A stretch of 13,831 nt of DNA from Gammaproteobacteria bacterium. Lineage in GTDB: Bacteria; Pseudomonadota; Gammaproteobacteria; PS1; Pseudothioglobaceae. The translations under genes were made by a program, and so were the position numbers. The DNA is taken from assembly GCA_028599035.1 (NCBI GenBank), contig JAQRMT010000034.1:1-13831 (forward strand). Direction: 5' to 3'. Shown here one piece after another: positions 1-6,947 of the stretch (position 1 is its first letter; each line of letters opens with the position of its first letter). The notes under the pieces were generated by a model, which did no database searches, was not told the origin of the DNA, and worked only from the letters and a program-made list of their open reading frames with translations.

Positions 1-904
1 ATTGTATCGCTTTGTCAATATCGATTTTTTCTAAAATCAGGGCGTTTTCTTCGTTTCTTAACCAAGTGCTTTGGCGTTTGCAGAGTTGGCGGGTGGCAAT
101 GATGGCTTTTTCTATCATTGTTGCTTTGCTTATTTCTCCGTCTAAGTATTGCCATGCTTGGCGGTAGCCGACACAGCGGATGGCAGGTAGGTTTTCGTGG
201 AGATTGGGGTTTTGTTTGAGGGTTTTTACTTCTTTCAAAAAGCCGTTGTCTATCATTGATAAAAATCGTTGTTCAATGCGTTGGTGCAGCTCGCTGCGTT
301 CGGGCATGAGGATGATTTTTTTAATGGGGTGGGGGATGGGTGATTGTTTGTGGCCTTGGAGTTGGCTGAGGGTTTTGCCGCTGATGTCGAATACTTCTAG
401 CGCACGAGTGACGCGCTGTGCATCATTTGGGTGGATGCGATTGGCGGCCTGGGGGTCGATTTTTTCTAGGTCTTGGTGTAGTGCGGCGATGCCTTTGCTT
501 TTTAGTAATTGGTTGAATTTTTCTCTTGATTCGCTGGTGGATTCTGGTAGGTTGGATAGCCCGTGTTCCAGCGCGTGGAAATAAAACGAAGTGCCGCCAA
601 CTAAAATAGGAAGCTCATTTTTGCTAAAAGCCAGCTCGATTTGAAGCGTGGCATCGGTGACAAAATCAAAGGCTGAGTAGCTGTCTTCTGGGTTGCAAAT
701 ATCAATCAAATAATGGGGGTATTTTTGCAAAGTGGACTGGTCGGGCTTGGCAGTACCAATATCCATACCTTTGTAAATGAGGGCAGAATCAACGCTGATA
801 ATTCGCACTTTGAATTGTTGTGCTAGCTTGATGGCTAAATCGGTCTTTCCTGAGGCGGTAGGCCCCATTAAAAATACAATGGATTTGTTGGTTTGAATGG
901 ACAT
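1..904 (-). CDS. miaA: tRNA dimethylallyltransferase MiaA (3' end off window)
   Basis: MiaA transfers a dimethylallyl group from DMAPP to N6 of A37 in tRNAs that read codons starting with U. Translating back from the ATG at 904-902 gives 301 uninterrupted residues that run off the left edge; E. coli MiaA is 316 residues, so only a short tail is missing. Visible motifs are the P-loop GPTASGKT (residues 14-21), the DSALIYKGMDIGTAKP block (39-54, with the catalytic Asp39), VGGTSFYF (102-109), RIHPNDAQRVTRALEV in the middle, HQRIEQRF, and RQLCKRQSTWLR near the C-terminus. All match the family closely. It is divergent from the reductase at 985 and shares an 80-base intergenic region with it. There is no mutL or hfq neighbour on the visible side. 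The isoprenoid donor comes from the pathway that includes IspD and IspF in this window. Confidence 0.96.
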   Translation of the reverse strand, partial: MSIQTNKSIVFLMGPTASGKTDLAIKLAQQFKVRIISVDSALIYKGMDIGTAKPDQSTLQKYPHYLIDICNPEDSYSAFDFVTDATLQIELAFSKNELPILVGGTSFYFHALEHGLSNLPESTSESREKFNQLLKSKGIAALHQDLEKIDPQAANRIHPNDAQRVTRALEVFDISGKTLSQLQGHKQSPIPHPIKKIILMPERSELHQRIEQRFLSMIDNGFLKEVKTLKQNPNLHENLPAIRCVGYRQAWQYLDGEISKATMIEKAIIATRQLCKRQSTWLRNEENALILEKIDIDKAIQ

Positions 905-945
905 AAAAAGCTTTTAATTACTAGGTATTAATAGAGTGTAACCTA

Positions 946-955
946 CATTATAATG
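946..955. promoter_or_regulatory. Palindromic -10 element, possible bidirectional promoter
   Basis: The ten bases cattataatg are a perfect palindrome, so a consensus TATAAT occurs on both strands (949-954 plus, 952-947 minus). The element lies in the only spacer between two divergent genes. Initiation about 7 bases downstream would give leaders of roughly 23 bases for the reductase and 36 for miaA. No good -35 hexamer sits 16-18 bases upstream on either strand, so the assignment rests on the -10 match and position only. Confidence 0.4.
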
Positions 956-984
956 TCAGCACCAAATTTATTAGACACAAACAT

Positions 985-2007
985 ATGTTTACAGTTGAAA
1001 ATCAAGCGAGTGGCAAATTTTTTAGAACTAATGGCGATAGTCCTATTTTGGAGGATGCGCTTATTCATGGGTTGAATTTCCCTTATGGTTGTCAAAAAGG
1101 CTTTTGTGGTAAATGTAAGGCGACCATCATTGAGGGCGAGATTGAATATGAGGGCGATATTCCAAATGGCATTACCCCAGAAGAAGTGGCTGATGGGATG
1201 GCGTTGTTGTGCCAGTGCCGTGCTAAGTCTGATGTGGCACTTGTGGTGAATGAGTTAGACAGTGTGGCTGATATTGAGGTGCGATCGTTGCCTTGTAAGG
1301 TGCAAAGTATTGAGCGCCTTAATCATGATGTGATGCAAGTGTTTTTAAAAATTCCAGGCAATGAATCGTTGCAATATTTAGCAGGGCAGTATCTTGATCT
1401 AATCCATCCTGATTTTGATCCTCGTGCGTTTTCTATTGCCAATGCGCCTAGTAATACTAGTTTGATTGAGCTTCATGTGCGCTTGGTAGAGGGGGGTAAG
1501 TTCACCCATTTTGTTTTTAATGAGTTGGAAGAAAAATCTTTGTTAAGGCTTGAGGGCCCAAAAGGCGATTTTTTCTTTAGAGAAGACAGTAAAAAGCCAG
1601 TCATTTTAGTGGCTGGTGGCACAGGGTTTGGGCCGATTAAGGCGATTGTTGAACACGCTATTGCTACTAAACTAAACCGACAAATTTATCTGTATTGGGG
1701 TGTGCGAGACGAGGTTGATTTGTATATGGATTTGCCCGTGCAGTGGGCTGATGCGTATGATAATATCCATTTTGTGCCGGTTTTATCAGAACCAAATAGT
1801 GGTTGGAAGGGTAAGACAGGTTATGTGCATGAGGGGATATTGCAAGATTTTGAGGATTTAACAGGCTATGAAGTGTATGCTTGTGGGCCACCAGAGATGG
1901 TGAAATCTGCCGCCAAGAGCTTTGTTAAGCAAGGAATGATTCAAGATAACTTCTTTTCAGATGCTTTTGTTTTTGCCTTTACTACAAGCAACACAGGGAT
2001 AAAATAA
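985..2007 (+). CDS. 2Fe-2S ferredoxin/FAD NAD(P)H oxidoreductase (CDP-6-deoxy-glucoseen reductase-like)
   Basis: This is a three-part electron-transfer flavoprotein. Residues 1-90 form a plant-type 2Fe-2S ferredoxin domain with cluster ligands Cys36, Cys41, Cys44 and Cys76 (PYGCQKGFCGKC, then LLCQC). Next is an FNR-type FAD-binding barrel with RAFSIAN at 147-153, then an NAD(P)-binding domain with GGTGFGP (211-217) and CGPPEMV (300-306). The 340-residue length and the C-terminal SDAFVFA are typical of proteins annotated as CDP-6-deoxy-delta-3,4-glucoseen reductase (AscD/E3 type). Dideoxysugar genes are not nearby, so that substrate is unlikely here; passing electrons from NAD(P)H to an unidentified oxygenase or reductase partner is a safer description. 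The start has only a weak ribosome-binding site. Its stop overlaps the bolA start by one base (TAATG), so the two are probably translated together. Confidence 0.9.
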   Translation: MFTVENQASGKFFRTNGDSPILEDALIHGLNFPYGCQKGFCGKCKATIIEGEIEYEGDIPNGITPEEVADGMALLCQCRAKSDVALVVNELDSVADIEVRSLPCKVQSIERLNHDVMQVFLKIPGNESLQYLAGQYLDLIHPDFDPRAFSIANAPSNTSLIELHVRLVEGGKFTHFVFNELEEKSLLRLEGPKGDFFFREDSKKPVILVAGGTGFGPIKAIVEHAIATKLNRQIYLYWGVRDEVDLYMDLPVQWADAYDNIHFVPVLSEPNSGWKGKTGYVHEGILQDFEDLTGYEVYACGPPEMVKSAAKSFVKQGMIQDNFFSDAFVFAFTTSNTGIK

Positions 2008-2315
2008 TGAATAATATGCAACAACATTTAACTGAACAACTTACCACAGCACTTAGTCCAATACATTTAGAAGTGATTAATGAATCCAATAATCATTCTG
2101 GAACTGCGACCGAATCGCATTTTAAATTGGTGGTGGTGAGTGATTATTTTTCTGATTTGAAATTGATTGACAGACATCGTTTTATCAATCAATTATTCAA
2201 AGAAGAATTAACACACATACACGCTTTAGCAATGCATACTTACACGCCAGACGAGTGGCAGATGAAAAGCGGTGCGCCTGATTCTCCACAATGTGCGGGA
2301 GGCTCAAAATCTTAA
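2007..2315 (+). CDS. bolA: BolA family protein
   Basis: BolA proteins are small class II KH-like proteins that pair with monothiol glutaredoxins around a shared 2Fe-2S cluster, and in E. coli affect morphology and transcription. The 102-residue length matches (E. coli BolA 105). The signature is the central strand and helix with HFKLVVVSDYF and RHRFINQLFKEEL, followed by HIHALAMHTYTPDEW, which contains the conserved C-terminal histidine region. The tail has the Ser/Gly-rich CAGGSK end seen in many BolA proteins. This is BolA-type rather than IbaG-type. It begins at the ATG overlapping the reductase stop, and its last 25 bases overlap the start of the mltD-like gene. The adjacent Fe-S reductase suggests a shared iron-sulfur or redox context, but that is inference. 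Confidence 0.93.
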   Translation: MNNMQQHLTEQLTTALSPIHLEVINESNNHSGTATESHFKLVVVSDYFSDLKLIDRHRFINQLFKEELTHIHALAMHTYTPDEWQMKSGAPDSPQCAGGSKS

Positions 2316-3880
2316 AAACTTTAGCCTTTTTGCCTTTATTGTTATTGAGCGCTTGTTCGCCGCAAGAGGCTGTTAGTAAAGATGAAAGCATAATTTCGTC
2401 ATCTACAATAAAGACAACGCCTAAGGTAATAAGGCAAATTTACAAGCCACCTTCTAAAGTCATTGAAACCGACTTATGGAGACATATTGCCAACGGACAT
2501 ACACTCAAGGCACGCAGTCAAAAGGATTTATATTGGCATATTAAATGGTTTAAAAAAAATCCTGATTACCTCACACGGGTTACCAAACGAGCTGAGCCGT
2601 ATTTGTATTTGGTCGTTCAAGAGGTAGAAAAAGCGGGTTTGCCGATTGAATTGGCATTATTACCGATTGTTGAGTCGGCTTATTATCCGTTTTCTTACTC
2701 ACATGGCACGGCTTCGGGTTTGTGGCAGTTTATCCCCGATACGGGAAGATTATATGGCTTGAAGAAAAATTATTGGGTGGATGAGCGCCGCAGTGTGATT
2801 CGCTCAACCCGTGCGGCAGTTGCTTATTTGAAGAACTTGCACACGCTGTTTAAAGGTGATTGGTTGTTGGCAATTGCGAGTTATAATTCTGGGCCAGGTA
2901 GGGTGCAAAGGGCAGTTGCTAAGAATAAAGCCAGAGGCAAAAAGGCGGATTTTTGGAATATTTCCCTACCAGCGGAAACCCGTGGCTATGTGCCTAGGTT
3001 GCTAGCAGTGGCAGAATTAATCAAAAATCCAGATAAATATGGGCAAACCATTACGCCAATCACCAACAAGCCAAAACTTGAATCGGTATTTGTTCATTCG
3101 CAATTAGATTTGTCACTTATTGCTCAATGGACTGGGTTGAGTTTAGAGCAGATTTACACGCTTAATCCCGATTTAAACCGCTGGGCTACGCCAGATGCGC
3201 CTCGTTATGAGCTGTTATTACCAATCGAGAAGGTGGCAGCTTTTAAAAAAGCACGCACGAACTATCCAAAGAAAAAGCAGTTAAGTTATAAACGCTACAC
3301 AGTCAAATCAGGCGACAGCCTTAATAGATTAGCGAAAAAATTTAATTCTTCAGTGACTTATATTAAGAATATTAATAATATAAAAGGCGTGAAAATTAAA
3401 CAAGGACAGAAAATCACCATTCCCATCCCTAAAAAAACAGATGGTTATTACACTCTGTCTAAAGAGCAGCGCAGAGTGCAACGACTTAATAGCCGAAAGC
3501 ACGGCAAAAAAATTATTCACAAAGTGATTAAAGGTGAAAGCCTATGGTTGATTGCTAATCGTTATGATGTGCCTGTTGATAGTATCATCAAGTGGAATCA
3601 TTTAGTTAATGCCACTAAGGGCTTGCAAATCGGGCAAAAGCTGATGATTTGGCAAGTGCAAAAAACCCAAGCATCAAAGTTAAAAAACCTTGCTAAAATC
3701 GGGGTTAGTGTTAAAAGAACGATAACTTACCGTGTAAAACGAGGCGATAATTTATCGCTTATTGCGCATAAGTTTGGTGTGCGTGTTTCACAGTTGCGCC
3801 AGTGGAACAAACTGCCTGTTAACAAGCCATTGAAAATCGGTAAAAAACTTAAAATTATTAAACCCATCGTCAAACAATAA
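2291..3880 (+). CDS. mltD: Membrane-bound lytic murein transglycosylase D, lipoprotein with three LysM repeats
   Basis: MltD cleaves the MurNAc-GlcNAc bond of peptidoglycan with formation of a 1,6-anhydro end, in the periplasm. The N-terminus is a lipoprotein signal: basic residues 4-9, a hydrophobic stretch 10-19, then lipobox LSAC with acylated Cys22. The SLT catalytic domain spans about 105-215, with ALLPIVESAY holding the catalytic Glu128, then GLWQFIPDTG (143-152) and ASYNSGPGRV (196-205). Three LysM peptidoglycan-binding repeats follow at about 335-379, 409-455 and 479-524, each with a YxVKxGDxL-like opening. The length of 529 is slightly above E. coli MltD (452), which has two LysM repeats. 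The start at 2291 lies inside bolA; no other canonical start precedes the signal peptide. The next gene starts 9 bases after the stop. Confidence 0.95.
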   Translation: MCGRLKILKTLAFLPLLLLSACSPQEAVSKDESIISSSTIKTTPKVIRQIYKPPSKVIETDLWRHIANGHTLKARSQKDLYWHIKWFKKNPDYLTRVTKRAEPYLYLVVQEVEKAGLPIELALLPIVESAYYPFSYSHGTASGLWQFIPDTGRLYGLKKNYWVDERRSVIRSTRAAVAYLKNLHTLFKGDWLLAIASYNSGPGRVQRAVAKNKARGKKADFWNISLPAETRGYVPRLLAVAELIKNPDKYGQTITPITNKPKLESVFVHSQLDLSLIAQWTGLSLEQIYTLNPDLNRWATPDAPRYELLLPIEKVAAFKKARTNYPKKKQLSYKRYTVKSGDSLNRLAKKFNSSVTYIKNINNIKGVKIKQGQKITIPIPKKTDGYYTLSKEQRRVQRLNSRKHGKKIIHKVIKGESLWLIANRYDVPVDSIIKWNHLVNATKGLQIGQKLMIWQVQKTQASKLKNLAKIGVSVKRTITYRVKRGDNLSLIAHKFGVRVSQLRQWNKLPVNKPLKIGKKLKIIKPIVKQ

Positions 3881-3889
3881 GACAATTAA

Positions 3890-4588
3890 ATGAATCAATT
3901 ACCCATTAATAAGATCTTTATAGCTGGTTTTGCCTTTGCAATAACCCATTGGAAGAAAATATTAGAAATTTCTATTTTCCCAGTAGTCATTTCTTTGCCA
4001 CTTTTTAGTATTCTGCCAGAATTATTGGCATTGATGGAGCAGGCGTTGTCTGGAGGACTGACGCTTGATTTGGTCTTGCCAGACAATACTACGCTCTATC
4101 TTATCTTGTTTCTTTATGGGCACATTTCTTTGTCTATTAATCTGTATCGCCTGGTTGTTTTGGGTGAGCAGTCTGCCAGCACTTTGCCAGTATTAGATGC
4201 TAGCAAAATTATTCGGTTTATTGGTTTGATGCTATTGGTTGGCATAGTGAGTGCGATGCCAATTTTGTTTACTAATCTTTTAATATTACAATTTGTGGCA
4301 TCCTTTTTAGTAGTGCCAATAACGCTTAATTTTATCAATATTGCGATTGGAAGGCCTTCTAAATATCGATGGGGCTTGTCTTTTTCTACGCATATGAGCT
4401 TGTTCTTTTTGCAAGTGGTTGTGCCCATGTTAATTATTTTATTATTTACTTCGCTGTCTAGTATTATCGGTCTGGGCGCTGGTGTGGCGTTGGCGGCAAA
4501 GGCGTTGGCGTTTTATTGGGGCTCAATCACGCTGGCGTTGTGTTATCAGTTAATTACAGCCACTAATGATTCAACGAAAACCCTTTAG
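3890..4588 (+). CDS. Unidentified multi-pass integral membrane protein
   Basis: I do not recognise a named function. The 232-residue product is very hydrophobic, with about six likely membrane segments: roughly 27-49, 69-91, 107-125, 128-153, 169-190 and 192-222. A semi-amphipathic N-terminal stretch (7-25) carries ITHWKK. The loop motif INLYRLVVLGEQ (83-94) resembles a WHRxVLLGE-type motif I recall from uncharacterised proteobacterial inner-membrane proteins; this is memory, not a search. There is no signal peptide, no metal-binding motif and no nucleotide-binding site. It starts 9 bases after mltD, so it is probably in the same transcript, and its last 26 bases overlap the 3' end of convergent ftsQ. 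It is real rather than spurious: the reading frame is long, the composition is coherent, and the competing antisense frames are short and patternless. Confidence 0.82.
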   Translation: MNQLPINKIFIAGFAFAITHWKKILEISIFPVVISLPLFSILPELLALMEQALSGGLTLDLVLPDNTTLYLILFLYGHISLSINLYRLVVLGEQSASTLPVLDASKIIRFIGLMLLVGIVSAMPILFTNLLILQFVASFLVVPITLNFINIAIGRPSKYRWGLSFSTHMSLFFLQVVVPMLIILLFTSLSSIIGLGAGVALAAKALAFYWGSITLALCYQLITATNDSTKTL

Positions 4589-5330
4589 GGTAACGCATAT
4601 CAAAGGTGGCTTTGTTTAGTTTCTTGCGTGATATTTTTTTTCTGAGCCCTTTGTAGGCTTTTAAAAACCGTATTAATCGTGGCTGTTGCTGTTGGTATCC
4701 TAAAATTACTTTGATATTAGGCTTGAATATAAGTGTATCAATATGCGTTTTAAAAAAAGATTTAATTAACATTTTCTTTGCCGTATTTTGGTATTGCTGA
4801 TAGTCTTGATAAAGTTGGGCGATGGTTTCTTGGTCAGCTTTAGAGTGCGCTAATGCCACATTGGAGGTGATTGTTTTTTCGGGCATAAACAACACACCAT
4901 TACTGGATATATACCCTGTGCAATTGGGTGCGTTGTCTGTCTTGCAGTCTATGTTTCTCCAGCGCATAGCGATTTTTTGCGAGGTGATATTAATTTGAAT
5001 TTTATTAGAAAATAATTGACTGCTAATATGCACTTTGGCAATCCATGGCTGATTTTCTAGCATTTGTTTAATCGCATTTGTATCAAATTGGTATTTATCT
5101 TTAATAAGTGAGTGTATATATTTTTCCAATACTGTTTGGGCAATAGGTAGTTTTTTGTCAATTTCCCATTCAATCTCTGCTTTCAAAAAACTGGTATCCA
5201 TGATTTTTACAACGCCCCAAATACCCAGACCTAGGGTAATAAAAACAGCTAAAATTTTGGCAAGTGGTTTGAGTCGTTCAGTTAGCGATTTTTTGCGTTT
5301 ATTGTATCGGCTATTGCGTTTTTTAATCAT
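4563..5330 (-). CDS. ftsQ: Cell division protein FtsQ
   Basis: FtsQ is a bitopic divisome protein that binds FtsB and FtsL and helps control septal wall synthesis. The 255-residue product has a highly basic cytoplasmic tail (1-24), one membrane segment (about 25-43), and a POTRA domain (about 51-122) with the typical ending QPWIAKVHISSQLFSNKIQI and the KIAMRW strand. A beta domain follows, with the SSNGVLF signature (142-148), and the C-terminus has the TFDMRYPKGF strand equivalent to the E. coli region that contacts FtsB. E. coli FtsQ is 276 residues. The start overlaps the end of the ligase gene by 8 bases, preserving the usual ddl-ftsQ junction. Unlike the usual order, ftsA does not follow: the 3' end meets the convergent membrane-protein gene. 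The FtsQ partner ftsB is in the same block. Confidence 0.93.
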   Translation of the reverse strand: MIKKRNSRYNKRKKSLTERLKPLAKILAVFITLGLGIWGVVKIMDTSFLKAEIEWEIDKKLPIAQTVLEKYIHSLIKDKYQFDTNAIKQMLENQPWIAKVHISSQLFSNKIQINITSQKIAMRWRNIDCKTDNAPNCTGYISSNGVLFMPEKTITSNVALAHSKADQETIAQLYQDYQQYQNTAKKMLIKSFFKTHIDTLIFKPNIKVILGYQQQQPRLIRFLKAYKGLRKKISRKKLNKATFDMRYPKGFSLNH

Positions 5331-6807
5331 TAATAATTGCCAGAATCAATTTATCAAAACTCAGTCCAGCCGCTTTGGCAGCCATTGGCACTAGCGAGTG
5401 AGAGGTCATACCAGGCACGGTGTTAATTTCTAACAAATAAGGTGTGTTGTTTTGATCCAGAATGAAATCAACTCGCCCCCAGGTCTTGGCATTCATCGCT
5501 GTAAATGCCTGTATAGCAATTTTTTGTAGCCTTTGCTCGTTGGCATTTGAAAGCCCGCATGGACATAAATATTGCGTATTATTTGAGTGGTATTTGGATT
5601 CATAATCATAAAATCCTTGTTTTGCTTTAATCTGAATGACAGGTAACGCTTTGCCGTTTAGGATTGAAACTGTGTATTCATCACCCTCAATCCATTGTTC
5701 AATCAGCGCAGTATCATCGTATTGGAACGCTAATTTTAAGGCAGAATCCAGCTGTGATTTGTCCTCAACTTTGCTAATACCAATACTTGATCCTTCTAAT
5801 ATTGGTTTCACCGCCCAAGGTAGCGGGAAATCAATCTCAGGCACTATTTGTCCAACACTGGTTGTAATAGAATCCGCTATTGGTAAGTGGTGTTTAGCCC
5901 AAATGGTCTTAGTGCTGGACTTGTTCATACATTGCTTAGATGCACTGGAATTCGAGCCTGTATAAGCGATATGGCGATTTTCCAGTTGCCGTTGAATCGT
6001 GCCATCTTCACCGCCACGACCATGTAAAACAATCAAGGCTTTGTCAAATTTTTGCGCCCAAAGTTGGTCTAAATTATCCCCCGACCAATCAAATTTAAAG
6101 CAGTTAATACCTTGGTTTTTTAAAGCATTGTAAACTGCCTCACCACCGCTTAAAGAAACCGCTCTTTCGGCAGAATTACCCCCCATTAATACGGCAATTT
6201 TTTGCCATTTTTGTGGTTTGGTTATAAAGCCACGAGGCGTTTGAATTTGCATTGGTAGTTGATTATCACTAAGATGTGTTTCATTTATTCTGATAGATGC
6301 AGTGGCAACTTTGCCAAGTTTCTCACTAATGCGCTTATGTGGCATTACCGCAATAATAGTTTTGTTTAATTTTTTAAGTTCATTAACGGGATAAAGTAAA
6401 TCGCTATCTCCACTGACTAAATAGGCGGTATCAAAATTATCAAGATAGGCATCTTTGAGCATTTCACAGACAATATTAACATCAGCTTGTTTTTCTTCAA
6501 AGCTTTTATGATGGCAATGTATGTGCTTTTGTGCTTTGGAGAAATGACCATAAATAACGCTTGTTTTTCTACAATATTTAGCCAATGCACTCAGATAGAT
6601 TGTTTGATTTTTTACCTCTTCATTATTACCATTTAGCTTGGCAGTGAAAAATTTGACTTGCACGAGTATTGCCTCTTCTTTAGTAAAACTTTGTGCCAAA
6701 GATTCAACATTTAGCCATTTGTATCTTTGTCCAAATTGTCGGATGTCGCCGTAAAGATTGAAGCCATCAATATAAACAATGACACGCTGTTTTATTTCAT
6801 TTTTCAT
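5323..6807 (-). CDS. ddl: NYN (PIN-like) domain fused to D-alanine--D-alanine ligase
   Basis: This is a single 494-residue frame with two parts. Residues 1-180 look like a complete NYN/DUF88 (LabA-like, PIN-fold) nuclease domain: VIVYIDGFNLYG with Asp14, KQADVNIV with Asp109, and LVSGDSDLLYPV with Asp134 and Asp136 give the expected acidic metal site. A short linker (181-200) leads to a full-length D-Ala-D-Ala ligase (about 201-494; E. coli DdlB is 306). Ligase motifs are VLMGGNSAERAVSL (with the catalytic Glu214), LHGRGGEDGT (261-270), VKPILEGSSIGISKV (with Ser341), FYDYESKY (399-406), WGRVDF (443-448) and LLEINTVPGMTSHSL. Asn295 stands where MDK usually has Asp. The ligase makes the D-Ala-D-Ala dipeptide for peptidoglycan. 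An internal in-frame ATG (codon 186, 6252-6250) could in principle start the ligase alone but has no clear ribosome-binding site. It overlaps ftsQ by 8 bases. Confidence 0.93.
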   Translation of the reverse strand: MKNEIKQRVIVYIDGFNLYGDIRQFGQRYKWLNVESLAQSFTKEEAILVQVKFFTAKLNGNNEEVKNQTIYLSALAKYCRKTSVIYGHFSKAQKHIHCHHKSFEEKQADVNIVCEMLKDAYLDNFDTAYLVSGDSDLLYPVNELKKLNKTIIAVMPHKRISEKLGKVATASIRINETHLSDNQLPMQIQTPRGFITKPQKWQKIAVLMGGNSAERAVSLSGGEAVYNALKNQGINCFKFDWSGDNLDQLWAQKFDKALIVLHGRGGEDGTIQRQLENRHIAYTGSNSSASKQCMNKSSTKTIWAKHHLPIADSITTSVGQIVPEIDFPLPWAVKPILEGSSIGISKVEDKSQLDSALKLAFQYDDTALIEQWIEGDEYTVSILNGKALPVIQIKAKQGFYDYESKYHSNNTQYLCPCGLSNANEQRLQKIAIQAFTAMNAKTWGRVDFILDQNNTPYLLEINTVPGMTSHSLVPMAAKAAGLSFDKLILAIIND

Positions 6808-6947
6808 TTTTTTGTTCTTGCATTGTAATTCTTATTTTAAGATATGTAATAAATTCAACTGCGTTATCTGGGCAAAGTAAGACAGCTAACAAATACACCC
6901 ATGTTAATCATGGGCGTTCTTTTGTCTGGGTATTAATAACACCGCAA
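6808..6947. other. 140-base intergenic gap between murB and the NYN-ddl fusion
   Basis: This is the only sizeable gap in the minus-strand block. On the murB-proximal side it contains a 23-base hairpin (6895-6917). The remainder toward the NYN-ddl start is AT-rich and could hold a promoter for NYN-ddl-ftsQ. On the minus strand TTGCCC, then 18 bases, then TATTAC is the best hexamer pair I can see, and it is weak. I find no gene or RNA in it. Confidence 0.5.
6895..6917 (-). terminator. Hairpin after murB, possible terminator or attenuator
   Basis: In minus-strand RNA the bases ACGCCCAUG and CAUGGGUGU pair as a 9-base stem (one G-U) around a 5-base loop. On the plus strand the same position is an A-C mismatch, so the structure favours transcripts coming from murB. 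The stem is followed by UAUUUGUU rather than a clean U-run, so termination may be partial. It lies 31 bases after the murB stop codon and before NYN-ddl. Confidence 0.42.

Noticed and set aside
180..584. Open 134-codon frame on the plus strand
   Set aside because: It lies entirely antisense to miaA, which has every family motif; the product is Trp/Ser/Arg-rich with no recognisable domain.
985..2007. Assigning a dideoxysugar biosynthesis role to the 2Fe-2S reductase
   Set aside because: The sequence fits the AscD/E3 architecture, but no sugar dehydratase or nucleotide-sugar genes are nearby, so only the cofactor domains are supported.
4114..4428. 104-codon minus-strand frame inside the membrane-protein gene
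   Set aside because: It is antisense to the coherent multi-pass membrane protein at 3890-4588 and shows no domain or plausible start signal of its own.
4580..4591. Small inverted repeat accctttagggt at the convergent gene ends
   Set aside because: The stem is only 4 bases and there is no U-run on either strand, so it is too weak to call a terminator.
6797..6823. Eight-codon A-rich ORF overlapping the NYN-ddl start on the minus strand
   Set aside because: Such short frames are expected by chance in AT-rich leaders, and there is no convincing ribosome-binding site in front of it.
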